Assembly (NCBI GenBank): GCA_963691655.1
Contig: OY829326.1
Span: 94,977,235 to 95,041,234 of the forward strand
DNA from: Toxonevra muliebris
Lineage: Eukaryota > Arthropoda > Insecta > Diptera > Pallopteridae
Length of the DNA: 64,000 nucleotides
Direction of reading: 5' to 3'
The notes beneath the pieces were generated by a model. That model was given only the letters and a program-made list of their open reading frames with translations, was not told where the DNA came from and searched no databases. Below are positions 12,563-23,814 of this stretch, in pieces. Numbering within the stretch: position 1 is the stretch's first letter; every line of letters starts with the position of its first letter. A program made the position numbers and the translations under genes.

Positions 12563-14118
12563 TATATTTATTTATTCATTTATTTATATAATTTATTTAG
12601 TCTATGAACAAATTTAATATTCTTACAGACTAATAGGAAACTTAACTATAAATTAAAAGAAAAATTAGAAATTAATCATACGAAGTTTTTAACAAATTTA
12701 AAAAAACAGTTTGTTAGATGAAAAAACAATCTCCACTAAATTTTTTATTCTATTAAATTCAGTAAAAGCTCTTGCAATAGGAGCATTTAAGGGGGTATTC
12801 TACCCGAGATGGTCCGAAAAATCTATTTTTTTTTATTTAATATTTTTGATGTAGACAACGAGTTTTAGGAGAAAGAGGAGGAGGCAATGTATGGTCCTGG
12901 AATCGCTGATTAACCGTAAGTTACATCATTTGTAAGTACCATGTTTGTAAATCTTTAAACTCGTTTTTCTCGAAACCATTTTTTTCGGGACGGTGGTCAC
13001 GATTCACATAAAACCACTTGTCCAATTGACTTGAAATTTTACAAGGCTGCTAAGCAAATGTATAGGTATGGCCTTATCTAGGATTATGGCGAAAGCATTT
13101 GTTTAACTAATGTTTTTAATGCAAAAAATAAACAAAAACAGGGCAAAAAATCGTATTTTTTTTCAAACGTCTGATTTAAATTAAAGAAAATTTTTCTCAT
13201 TCCCTAGATGAGGAAGTCTCAAGATTTCAAAATGGGTTACATTTTGTGTTTCAGAATATTTAAACCGGAGATATCATGTCCACCATGGAGCAACTATTTT
13301 CGGCAGGCTTAAGTTCGAGGCGTCGAATGAACCATTATTAACAAAGATATTTTTAACTTTTCATTTACAACGATTTGAAAACATCGATATTTCGCACCAT
13401 CTCGGGTAGAATACCCCCTTAAACCATATACAGTTTTAATGAAGCCAATATTAAACGTATCAAAGCTACGAAGAACTCTAATTGGAGTATTGAAATGAAT
13501 ACGCTCAAGAAGACAGGAGCAATCCACATTACCACAAATTATATCAAAAATGAAGGACAAGGAAAGAATAGCTCTCCTATTATTTAATGATTTTAAATTT
13601 AAAAGCATACAACGTGAAGCGTATGACGGAATTGGTTCATTGAAATGAAGAGAATGAAGGGCATACCGGATGAAAACCTTTTGGATTCGTTCCAAGTGGC
13701 TTATATAACAGGAATTATGTGGTCTCCAAATAAACAATGCATATTCTATCTTAGAACGGACAAAAGCAGTGTAAAGCAACTTTAAGGTATATGGATTTGA
13801 GAAATTAGAACTAATACGTCTGACAAATGCTAACATATCGTAAGACTTGGAAATGATTGAATTAATATGGCTAGAGAAACTGAACTTAGAATCAAAAATG
13901 ACTCCCAAATCTTTGATGTTATTAACCGACTTCAGGTAGACATGGGAAAAATGCGGAACAAATACATGTAAATATTTTTTTATTTTAGCTCGTACATGTT
14001 TCATCCTTAAGAAGTTCTTTAGCATGAACTCTCTTCTTCTCTTCTGGGGTGTTATATGAAACCATTTTCCTATATATGAACATACTGGGTAAACGATCGC
14101 GAAACCTTTATCAAGCAA
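12563..14118 (-). pseudogene. LINE (CR1/jockey-like) 3' part with intact tail, split by a MITE
   Basis: Minus-strand reading of the region after the RT catalytic core: VNNIKDLGVIFDSKFSFSSH near 13900, then a block with SYDMLAFVRRIS, TLKLLYTAFVRSKIEYA and HLERIQKVFIRYAL. The frame runs to GL at 13423, is interrupted by a TTAA-flanked MITE (12787-13422), and continues on the other side as NAPIARAFTEFNRIKNLVEI to a stop at 12698-12700. A short 3' tail ends in a TTTA/TAAA-type repeat at 12563-12600, typical of the 3' end of such LINEs. The element is 5'-truncated: no palm motifs are present. The open frame of 13309-14118 begins at a TTG after a stop, and its last ~37 residues come from the MITE, so it is not a gene. 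Confidence 0.8.
12787..13422. mobile_element. 636-bp TTAA-flanked MITE inserted in a LINE
   Basis: The two ends are near-perfect inverted repeats over about 31 bp: each starts TTAAGGGGGTATTCTACCCG and continues AGATGGT, differing at one base (C/G) before CGAAA. Collapsing the two TTAA copies to one rejoins the reading frame of the surrounding LINE, so TTAA is the target-site duplication. TTAA targeting is the hallmark of piggyBac-type transposition. The 5'-GGGGG start differs from the usual CCC start of piggyBac ends, so the superfamily stays open. No transposase inside. Confidence 0.8.
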
Positions 14119-14129
14119 TTAACCTTTGA

Positions 14130-15820
14130 AAACCCAAATTTTCTCTACAATTTTCAAAGGAAATATTTCTTCTGTGCATTAGCGTCACAACATAATCTGA
14201 GCCCTAAATTCATCCTTTCACAATATTCCACAAAATCAGCAACTATTGCTAGAGATGATGGTGGGATTGCATTGCACGGAAAGTAGACGGAAGAAACAGC
14301 TAAAAGTTTCCATTCTCCATTGTACTAAAAACTCACTTTAATGAGTGAACAAGCTTACTAGGTTCTAGTTCTAATAAAACTTTTATTAAATAGCATCCCA
14401 TATCCTCTTACCTAACTGAGTTCACAAATGCGTATTTTATGGGTCAACCTGGCTGTTTCATCCACAAATTTATCCACCACTTTCCCGTTTCATATTCTAC
14501 AATTTTATATGTTTTATTGAATCAGAAAATTTCACATAATTCTTAGAGTCAATACCAGAATTTCAGATTTATTTAAATCTTAAGATATAAAATCTAAACA
14601 CAAATCTTTAGACCAGACATGACAGCTCAAAATCGATTTGAAACGATTAATAAAACTTAAATACTGAAGTAATGCATAGCATTGTTGGCAAATTCAATTC
14701 AATCAAATTGAATTGCTCTTACGCAATTTTCAACTGCATGAAGCTTCTTACAATTTTCATAACTATTATAAGCAAATCCGTCAGGCCTAACATTTATACT
14801 AGTGAGTTGCCAAAAAAAGAAAAACCTGCATAAACTTAGCAAGAACAGCAGCAACAACAATATTAAGCCTAAAACAAAAACTCGGTCAAAGACATCAACT
14901 TTACTAAATTACCAAATAAATTCTTGACAAAAATAAATTGAAATACTACACGAACATATGAACAAAAAAAATGGTAAAATTGGAAAAAAATTAAAAATAA
15001 AAATTAAAATAGAAACAAAACAATTTAAGTGAAAAGCTTTAAAAGAAAAAAACAACAAATAAGTAAATAACTACAATTAAGCTTTAAGTACCGTAATAGT
15101 TTACACAAACACACACAGCCACAAAATGAAAATCACAACCACAAAAAGCAAACATTGAAAAGTTCTTTAACATTCAAAGAGATCAAGAAAATCCAAATGT
15201 TGTGGTTTTTATTCGCTGCAGTTACAACCAACAGCAACAACAACACATTAAACTTTACCTTGAATCACAATGTAGACACTTGTTGGCATGTGTGTTTGTG
15301 TGTGTGTATATGTGCAATGCAATGCAACAATGAATGCTAAAATGCAACATTTGTGCATTTTGAAGTGAACAATTAAAAAAAATTACAAAAACACGTTGTA
15401 CAAGGCAAAACTAAACGCATTTAGACAACTTCAGTATATCGATTTTTGTATTTTTTTTTTTGCAACATTCTGCAGTTTATTTTTTTTTTTAAGGAAATCT
15501 TTGGTGTTGGTGATAATATAGGCAACGTCAACAATAGCAGAATTATTTGCAATCGGTCCTCAGTGACTTATTGACGCCATACACAACACTGATCTGACAC
15601 TCGTCAGAGAGGAAACTAATATGTGCGGTCAGTAAGCGTATAGCTCAAGGGCGTACGGTCAATGCCAATTATCAGTTGTAGTCCCAACGAAAAAGAAACG
15701 TCAGTCATGATCTTTGATGAAGTTTTCTATCTTCTGGAATTATTTTCTCAAGTAGAATATATACTAAGTAGTGGATCAGCTCCAAAGTTTTAGGAAACAA
15801 TCTTAACATGTAATTAATTC
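14130..15820. other. non-coding stretch with CAA/CA repeats
   Basis: No gene recognised. From about 14820 to 15400 the strand is A-rich with AACAGCAACAACAAC-type and ACACAAACACACACA-type repeats and a TGTGTG run near 15287-15310, which resembles dipteran UTR or regulatory DNA. A 49-codon frame starting ATG at 15194 runs through these repeats and is probably spurious. Confidence 0.4.
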
Positions 15821-16058
15821 TTTAACCCATTATTGCTCAGAGCACCCCGACTCGGAAGACCTTTTTCAATGCAGTAACTGCACGAATTTCGGGAATATAA
15901 GCCAACCTCATCCGGATTCCTTATCATGGCCTGAATTCACACTGATTATCATTTGAAAAAAATGAGCCTCTGACTATTTTTAGTATTTTTGGTAATTTTT
16001 TTGAAGTCGGGCTCATCATCAGTAATGGCAAGTCAATGTCAATTTTCTTCGAATGAAA

Positions 16059-16088
16059 ACCCCCTCCCCCCCCGCCCCCCCCCCAGAA
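16059..16088. other. C-run / G-quadruplex-type sequence
   Basis: A nearly pure C tract on the plus strand (about 25 C in 30 bases, broken only by T, G and A) means the minus strand carries several G runs of 4-10 bases. Such a sequence can form a G-quadruplex or i-motif. It is followed by AGAAAAAAATCCTGGCTACGGCCATGG, so it probably lies at the edge of an old mobile element (GCCGTAGCCAGGATTTTTTTCT-type end, read on the minus strand). Confidence 0.6.
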
Positions 16089-16945
16089 AAAAATCCTGGC
16101 TACGGCCATGGTGAGGGGTATTAAGATATTCTCACCGAAAACTCGATCCCGTTTTTAGAGAAGCATTCGAATGCAAATCTCACATTTCAGCAAGATAATC
16201 TCAGCATCCATGCCAGTCGAAGCAAAAAATGTGGCTATCTGCTCATACCATCAAAGTTTTACATTGGCTTCTGATCAAAAGCATATATAAAGATAAAAAG
16301 CGATTTCAAAGCATTGATGGAAGTTGCCTTCTAAAAAGCTTGGAGTCAATTATCATCTGCGACATTGAAAAATTTGGTCAAATCAATGAAAAATAGATTA
16401 TTTGATGTTTTGAATAAAAATAATGTTTTGAATAATAAATAAATTATCAATCTAAAAGTACATACTTTTTGTCTTCATGTTTTCAAACTGGCATTATACT
16501 TTTGCAAGGGCTGGTTCGAAACGATCTGAAATAAGGACAATGAAGATGTGCCTGAATTTTCACATCAATCTCTGTTTTCTATGCCAAGTGTATTTTGTTT
16601 AAATTTATTCGATGCTGCTGCTGCTGTTTCAAAGTTCCCACTCTTATATTCGAATTGTAAAAACATTTCCCTGAAAATTTAGAACAGTGGAATTTATTTC
16701 TCGATAAAAATAAAACCTTCGGGAGTAAAACTCTCCAGGAGTTTTCATAGTTGCGATGCTAAATGATAGATAGATAAATAGTTCTACCTGGAACCCCATA
16801 GATGAATGAATATTGGAAAGCATACCGGTTGCCAATCAATTGCCATACAACTCCAACAACGAACAGCGAACTGTCCTATCGCGCAATACATCGGTATAAC
16901 GCATAAACCGGTGGACAAATCAGCCACAGCCATTAAGGAGTCTTA

Positions 16946-17327
16946 AGGTATGCACAGGCGCCACTGTCGCAGAGCGTTTTTCGAACATAACCATTTTTTT
17001 GTTTTGTCACGCTGAAGACGCAGCTCACCTCGCTTTTACTGCTTTTTCTTTATCTTTTTCTTTTATTTCTTTTGTGATAAGAAAGTTATTGAAAAATGTT
17101 CGATAGAGAAAAGTTAATAGAAAATGTGCGAAAACATCGCATTTTATTTTTCTTTACAGCAAAAAGTAAATCTTTTTTAATTTTCTGCAAAGAAAAAATA
17201 AACAAAAAGTTAATCAGCTATTGCGCCTTCAGAGAAACTAAATCGCACCAGCGCGAGGTAACGTGTGATTTCGAAGCGCCGAAAACACTGCAAGATCGTT
17301 GCGGAAAAACCGCGTGTGTGCATACCT
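16946..17327. repeat. 382-bp MITE with AGGTATGCACA ends, TTA target duplication
   Basis: The left end AGGTATGCACA at 16946 is inverted at the right end (TGTGCATACCT, ending 17327). TTA flanks both sides (16943-16945 and 17328-17330), the TWA target type of PIF/Harbinger elements. The inner ~30 bp of the arms also share a GTTTTTC block. The element is locally CG-rich (17220-17330) compared with its surroundings, which makes it look gene-like, but the open frame 17096-17344 is Lys/Phe-rich with no known motif. Confidence 0.65.
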
Positions 17328-17339
17328 TTATTCTGAAGC

Positions 17340-19900
17340 TGTAACTGTTTACACAGAAGGTACTGCTCTATAGTAAAATTTGAAGAAAAAGCAAAAATAT
17401 ACCAGGTATATAGCAACGCTAAGAATAATATTTTAAGACTCATGCCTGTCTCCCTTGTTCATCATTACCTCTGTCTTTTTTTTCTGTAAATTCACCTAAT
17501 AGTAACGAATCAATTAGTTTCGTTTAATTATAAAATTTATAAAACAGAAATGGCACCGTGCTCCAAATATTTGGAGATATTTTTACCGAGAAAAGCTCCC
17601 ATTAAAATTGAAACTAAAAGGTAAACATAAATTTGGAAGCATATGCTTCATATTAAATATTAAAATTTATTGATAGATCAATGCAATTACAATATGTGAG
17701 ACTATAGAAGTTTCTGATATGGGATCTTTAACCCTCTAGCAGGCAGGACCTCCAAAAGGCGGGCAACAGATGAATACCGGAGCAACACGCTGCGTAACTT
17801 CAGTACTCCATGCGTTGTTTCGTTTTAATTCTATAATCAGTTGAAGGTCATATTTCGAGTAATTAACTAAAAAAGATTAATATTACTCCGTTGGCAGCAA
17901 TACCTCAAAAGAGAAATGGGGAATGATGATAGAAGGGAAAATATACTGAATGTACAAGAGTGAACTTACTGTTTCTGTTACAAGAAATAAATCAGAGCCA
18001 TATTATTCCATCTTAGGAGCATAACAAATTGAGTGTTCTTGGAGCATCAGAAGAGCTTAATCTTGCTTGTTTTTTCAAACTTTACTTTTTGAATTCGCAT
18101 CTAGGCAAGAGAAGTTTATTTTTGTTGCATAATGCAATCCGTTTGACAACCACTAGCATATTTAAAAGGAACAAGAATATCAAAAAATCTCATAAATGTT
18201 GTCACGTTGCTTTCAATTTTTTTTATTCTAAATTAAGCTGCATTTCAATAAACTTGTTTCCCTATTTGTAGCGTATTGGCATTTAAAATATATGTGATTT
18301 ACAGTAACTTAATGATCCTTTTTTGTTTAATTCTTATATTCTTTTTAATATATATTATGAATTCATTATATTTCAACGTTGACAGTTAAAAAGATTCTTA
18401 AGTATGAATTATTATAGCAATCAACTTCTTTTTTTTCTCGTTATTAATATCCATTGTGCTGTTGAAGTTTTTTTCTGTCATTAATCTTTTTTCTACCAAT
18501 TAAGTTCTAGTCTGTTTGAGATACTCTACTTAATAAAAACTTAAATGTGAATAGATTTCTATAAATTCTGTATAGAATTCTGGTGAACTTCTGTATAGAA
18601 TCGAAGATGTCCAATATTTGGGAAATATTTTATGAGGTATCCACCCAGAACTTGTTCTGTGTTGTATTATGTAATTATATTGAAGTGATTAAATTAATCG
18701 ATAAGGAATATCTATAAAAACTACCTACATATATTGAATATTTTAAAATGTCTAAATATTCACTTTAACTTAATAGCTTTTCCATGTGTCTCTCATAATA
18801 ATCAATCACCATGTAGAGAGATGAGATTTTTAAACTTTACTCCGTGCTAATATTTTTTTCTTTCCTTTTTTTTATTTTTTTGTTGTTGTTAATTTACAAA
18901 ATTATCTTATAAGGCAATTGTGTTTTTTGGTGTTTGTTGTATTTTTTGTCTCCTTATGAATTATTTAGCATCATCGTCTTCATAAAGTAAATGCTTCCGC
19001 TGTGATTGACACATTTTCATGATGAAGGATATCATTTTTTTTTTTTTGACATCAAAAAATGAATTAATGTCCGAACGAATGTATAAAGATGTAAGAATGA
19101 ATTATTTATGAGATGCGAGTATTTGACAAGTAGACTTACAAACTGAAAATATTTATTAAAATAAAGTAAATTTGGTATATTGCAAGCTTATATTTTGAGT
19201 TATTTCTATTTTGTCTAAGATTTGGGGGAATACCAGCAATAAATGTCTGTATTATTTTTTATTTTAAAGCCTACGCGTTAATGGCGAATAAAAACTTTTT
19301 AAAGAAAATTTTATCTGCGTCATCTCCAGATACTTATTGGTTTAATAACAGTCATTAATATTATTAAAGTTTTTCGTTTGTTCCATTTTTGGCTGGGTAT
19401 GCCTGACCAAGATCTCATAGAAATTTTATTTAATAATTTGTTAAGTTTTAGACATGAAGATGATTTTGCATATTGTGATTGAGTGGTTATAATTAACATC
19501 GAATATTTTTATTTATTTATTTGAAAGCTTGTTAACAACTTAAACTTTGAAAGCAAATTTGAATCTAAGACTCCAATTTTATGATTTTGAAAAGTTTTGT
19601 TAGGCAAATACGACGCTATCTATGCGCTACACTTGAAGAAATGATGTGGTTGATTTGGAAATAATAGGATGGAAATCGGTAAAAGCTGGTCAAAAATAGG
19701 AGTTATAAATCTACAGACTTGGGATTTTGTGAGCTAAAAAATGGCACATAATTTAAAAAAAAAAAAAACTTTTTAAATATAGACGATGTTTCGGATAGAT
19801 CCAATATGATGGAAATTTTTGCAACAACGAAAATCAGTATCGAAAGGTTTTTTTGGTCGCTTATAATGAATTTTAGGTTAAATTAAAGGAAACTGATTCG
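17340..19900. other. AT-rich non-coding stretch
   Basis: No coding signal. At 17731 a solo end TTAACCCTCTAGCAGGCAGG resembles TTAA-type MITE ends elsewhere in the window, but I found no partner. Long T runs near 18420-18500, 18850-18890 and 19030-19050. Confidence 0.45.
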
Positions 19901-19914
19901 AGGGAAGCCGAAAA

Positions 19915-20142
19915 TTGGTTCATTGTGATATCCTCCCTATGCACATGGAACCTCCAATAATGATTTCCTCAATGAATCTTCCAGGGTCTTTTGGCGGGAT
20001 CACCACCAGGTCCTCCAATTCTTCAAGAACGGAGCCGACAGATCTAAAGATTAAGGCATTCACAGTGGAGGTGGTGGTGGAGGTCAATCATCCGAAATCT
20101 CGCAGTCCTGTGTTACTAACTACAAAAACAAACTTCGACTAA
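19915..20142 (+). other. unrecognised open stretch, higher GC
   Basis: About 75 codons are open on the plus strand from a TTG, and about 67 codons are open in the opposite sense on the minus strand, in a patch clearly richer in G+C than its neighbours, with a GTGGAGGTGGTGGTGGAGG run at about 20065. No signal peptide or domain is visible in either reading. It could be a fragment of an old mobile-element ORF or a small exon; the sequence does not decide. No function is proposed. Confidence 0.25.
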
Positions 20143-20897
20143 AATTACTCTATAAAATTTCTACCAAGAGAACACAAAGAACATATATACATACCATGGC
20201 ATTAGCGAATCTTAGAGGAAAAGTTTTGGGATTAAACTCCAAATTACTGAAACTATAATGAGTTTGATGAATACCAGACATTAGAATATCTCGTATGTTT
20301 ATTTCTGACGCTAGCTAAACAAAGGATGAACTACTTGAGCCAACTCTTCTTTAAACAATCAAAAGAGGGTGCAGAAATTAAACTATGTATATATGTATTA
20401 AAAGAACGACTTCGAAAAAGACCATAAAGGAAGATCAGCTCTCTTCTATACTGCTATGTGTAGCTATATACTCAATGTAGATACATGCAATATTTGTGCC
20501 GAAGACTAACCCACATAAGCAAAATAATTTCAAGCAGAAATAAACAGAATTTGTAGATGTGCACACTTTAATCTCAAGCCCGATATAGGAGTATAATGAC
20601 TGGGTTATGGACGATTCTGTAAATCGATACAGTCAATTTCGGAGATTTGGTTCGCTCTGGCAACTCCGGTGAAAACCGTACCGAATTTTTTTTGTATACC
20701 TTTTTGTTGGGTTTGGTCTAAAATAAAGCCATAAGCAAAATTTAAGCCAAATTTGAAAGGATGAAGTCGATCGCTCGTTACGTTCAATCTGGAATAACTG
20801 AAAAGTCAAATTGATTCTAAAATTTCTAGAAGAGGATAGACTTATGGAAGTACTTTGAGCCTTTGATTTGATCAGGACATGTATGATTTTTTTTTTT

Positions 20898-21418
20898 TAA
20901 TATTGATTTTTTAAATCTCGAAATCAGTAGCAAAATGCACTGATTTTTGTATTTTGTACTGATTTTTTCAATTTTTGTGCTTACCTTAATGGTATTAAAA
21001 ACGTTTTTGCAGACAATTTCACATTGTTTGTTTTTTTTTCTGTTTATTCACAAAATAAAACACATACGCGTTGCTGCTAGCTAGAGCAGAAAATCAATAT
21101 TTGCTTGAAGAAAAGTAGGTTAGGGTATGTTTTTAAATGAGACAAAAGAATTTGTTCTTAATTGAATTTGATTACTGTCCTCTGCTCTCACAATCCTCTA
21201 AATATGGAAACTGATACGTAATCAACATTTTCTACTGAAAATAAATGTAAAATGAACACACAAAATCGGAGAAAAAGTTTGAGGACGTTTGTATCACTAA
21301 ATTACATTGAAATTACAAGGTAATAAAAGCAAGAAAAACTGTACTGATTTGTACTGATTTTTACTGCTTTCCAACGTCTAATGTACTGATTTCGCTATTC
21401 AAAAATCTTTCTACCCTA
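20898..21418. repeat. palindromic element with GTACTGATTT-rich arms
   Basis: The left arm (20898-20975) and the inverted right arm (21330-21418) both carry CGAAATCAGTA and several GTACTGATTT variants. The centre contains no coding sequence. The organisation matches the other motif-built MITEs in this window. Exact ends and a target duplication could not be fixed. Confidence 0.5.
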
Positions 21419-21420
21419 CT

Positions 21421-21770
21421 AGAGACACACGTAGTCCTGAATGGCCCATTGTGATACTACATGGTTGGACCGACGGTTTAACGCCGGTTCAAAACGTCGT
21501 TGGTGGTTTTGCCATTGTCTCCAAAGGTTGGTACTTGTACACTTTCTTTAATTCTCATACACTTCATATTGGTAGCGAATATAAGAACGTTATGAGAATT
21601 AATTGCCAGACGAAGACGGGAATTGAACCCAAACATCTCGGGTAAAAGTTTAGTGCACTACCCACTAGACTATCAAGGTCCAACCGGAACCGGCGTTAAA
21701 CTGTAGGTCCAACCATGTGGTTTTACAATGGGCTGTTTTGGCCTGAGTGTGCTCCTCGACACCCACTTAA
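21421..21770. repeat. fold-back element with ~70-bp arms and a tRNA-like core
   Basis: The left arm, from GAATGGCCCATTGTGATACT through CATGGTTGGACC to GGTTTAACGCCGGTTC (about 21437-21496), is repeated inverted on the right (GAACCGGCGTTAAACTG ... GGTCCAACCATGTGG ... ACAATGGGCTG, about 21687-21745). The right arm extends outward to CACTTAAAAAAAG at 21765-21777. The core contains a tRNA-like head read on the minus strand. A fragment of the same repeat is at 11238-11330. It is either a SINE that inserted as, or became, an inverted dimer, or a true fold-back element. Confidence 0.65.
21607..21681 (-). repeat. tRNA-derived SINE head (pol III A and B boxes)
   Basis: Read on the minus strand from 21681 the sequence starts GGACCTTGATAGTCTAGTGG. 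The A box TAGTCTAGTGG is at 21662-21672 and a B box GGTTCAATTCC matching GGTTCRANYCC is at 21619-21629, with tRNA-like spacing. The layout resembles a degenerate tRNA-Asp or tRNA-Glu gene. The acceptor stem (GGACCTT with CGTCTTCG...) does not pair well, so this is not a functional tRNA. Confidence 0.6.
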
Positions 21771-21789
21771 AAAAAGAAAATTATGCGGC

Positions 21790-22145
21790 AGCGAGATATA
21801 CGCTCTGAATTTTCATCTCAGAAACTGTTTGTAGTACGGTACTAAGATATGGTACGAAAGTAATATTTGTTCACGGCATTCTGAGGGAAAAATTTTTGTG
21901 GGCTTGGAAAAGTGGGCGTGGTACCTTCCATACAAGTCATATGCTTATTTAAGTATATCTCTGGAACCATACGCAATATAATACTGAAATTTCATACAAC
22001 GACGTTGTTTGACAATGTCATACTACAGAAAAGTTTTGAGTGGGATTGGAAAGGGGGTGTGGCACCTCCCATATGACCTCAATATTCATTATGAGATATC
22101 TCAGGAAGCATTTGTAGTCCAGTACTGAAATTTTGTATAATGAGT
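21790..22145. repeat. tandem repeat, about 2.5 units of ~140 bp
   Basis: Diverged units share the order: ATATCTCTGGAA(C), TAGTACNGTACTGAAATTT(C), TTGTTTGAC, CATACTACAGAAAAG, GTGGGCTTGGAAAAG, GTGGGCGTGGTACC, TTCCATACAAGT. Landmarks: GTGGGCGTGGTACC at about 21911 and GGGGGTGTGGCACC at about 22053; CTGGAACCATACGCAA at about 21962 and CAGGAAGCATTTGTAG at about 22103. This is a short, old satellite-like array or a tandemly amplified part of a dispersed repeat. Not coding. Confidence 0.6.
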
Positions 22146-22149
22146 TTCT

Positions 22150-23640
22150 TAATACTTTTTTTTACTATTTTTCTTCACTACTTTTTTTACTACCCTTTTT
22201 AAGTATTTTTTTTTTTCTACTTTTCTTTTTTACTGCTATTTTCTATTTATTTGTTATGAACTAAGAAGTGCACTTGAATCAAAAGTTTATGAAATTGAAT
22301 CCACTAGCTGGCAATTCCCTGAGTAGTTTACTTTTTTATTTAATTTTATTTAATTTAAGCGTGTTTACAGTCCATTTAATTTTTTTTACAGTAAACCGTG
22401 GCAAGTACTTATGGTACTTACTTACGTACCGTTATGGTACTTCAAGGATTTCACTATGATTTTGGGCGTTTTTCGTTGAAAGTGTTTGGCGAACATCCTA
22501 ACTTTCCCCTCATCATAATGGCAGATTACCAAATTTAATAAATACCTTTTTTTAACTAAAAGTTGGCAAAGTTCATCCATAAAAAAACTTATTATACTTT
22601 AATTAAGTCTGTTTTAACTATTTTCGTTCTAAATATAACATTTTATAATTTTTGTTGGTTTTTTTTTTTTAGTTTTTTAGTGATTTTTCATAAAGCAAAA
22701 GTTTTAGAGACACTATTTTTTTAATGACCCCAGCTCTCTTCTCATGTTGTTGATTTTGTCATTCTGACCCTCGCAGAAGTTTATTGAAGCTAGTTTTAGT
22801 TTTTTTTTTTTTTTTTAACGAAACAATTTATAATGTAAATTTTCTTCTTTTCATACATTATATTCTTAAGTAGAATTACTATCTACCCAGCTGCATTAAG
22901 AGTTTGACTTTTAAGACCTGAAAAACTACATTGTATGAAATCCATAAACTTTTTAAATACATTACGTATGTATTGTGAAGCTTTTGTATAAAAAAAATTA
23001 TACATTTATATAAAAAAAACATTACTTAATCACTTAAGAATAAAAAGTTGTGATATTGTTGTTAAAATGTATCGAAAGTGTTTTGAATAATAATGAGAAG
23101 GAGAACCAGAAACAATAACGAAATGAGATGAATTGATGATATACTGAAATACTCAGCAAATATTTACCACGACATTGAATTTTTTAGTGACACTTTCGTT
23201 TCGAAGAGAGTTAAAAACATTCAATTCAAAAGAGAGTGAGAGACTTGTAAGCTTTCTTTGAAATTCATAGAATTTGCATAAAATATAAGCGAAATAAACG
23301 AATGTGCATATAAAAATGTAATAAAGCAATCATTAAAATGTTAATTATAATGATGAATAAGCTTGAAATCCTTATAGTAAATGAATACGACAGCGATAAC
23401 GAACGTCTTTAGAACGTTGAACTTGAACCGTTTACATAGAAATAGACAAACTTATTTTTTATCTACATATCTCTTTCTCTCTCTCCTTTGATAGAGAGCT
23501 TTTTACAACGATCAATGAACCAGAATTAGAATGTTTGTATTACGGGAGATATTCTGAGAATTAGAAAAACTTTTTCAAAGAATGATTCAGAAATGTTAGA
23601 CAATCTGATTGTCTTAGATTTGGTAGGGTAGTTCAGCTTA
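22150..23640. other. AT-rich flank upstream of the first GMC gene
   Basis: Contains T-rich tracts (22160-22240, 22660-22680, 22800-22816) and no gene. The promoter and leader of the following gene should lie in its last few hundred bases or just after. TTCAGCTT at 23632-23639 and ACAGTTG at 23654-23660 are the nearest Inr-like sites, and neither has a convincing downstream element. A CTCTCTCTCTCC run is at 23475-23487. Confidence 0.4.
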
Positions 23641-23814
23641 GAACTTAATTAAAACAGTTGTGTTAGAACTGCGCGTTGTGAAGAGTCGAAAAAACGGAAT
23701 TTTGTCGACAACTGCGGTAGAAAGTGAAAAAAGGTTTTTGAAAAATTCTGTAAAAAAAAGTCTTCATGACCGAGTTATCCTTAGAATAAAAAAATTAAAA
23801 AAACATAAACAAAT

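Noticed and set aside
13309..13423. C-terminal part of the 269-residue minus-strand frame
   Set aside because: These residues come from the inserted MITE, not from the LINE protein.
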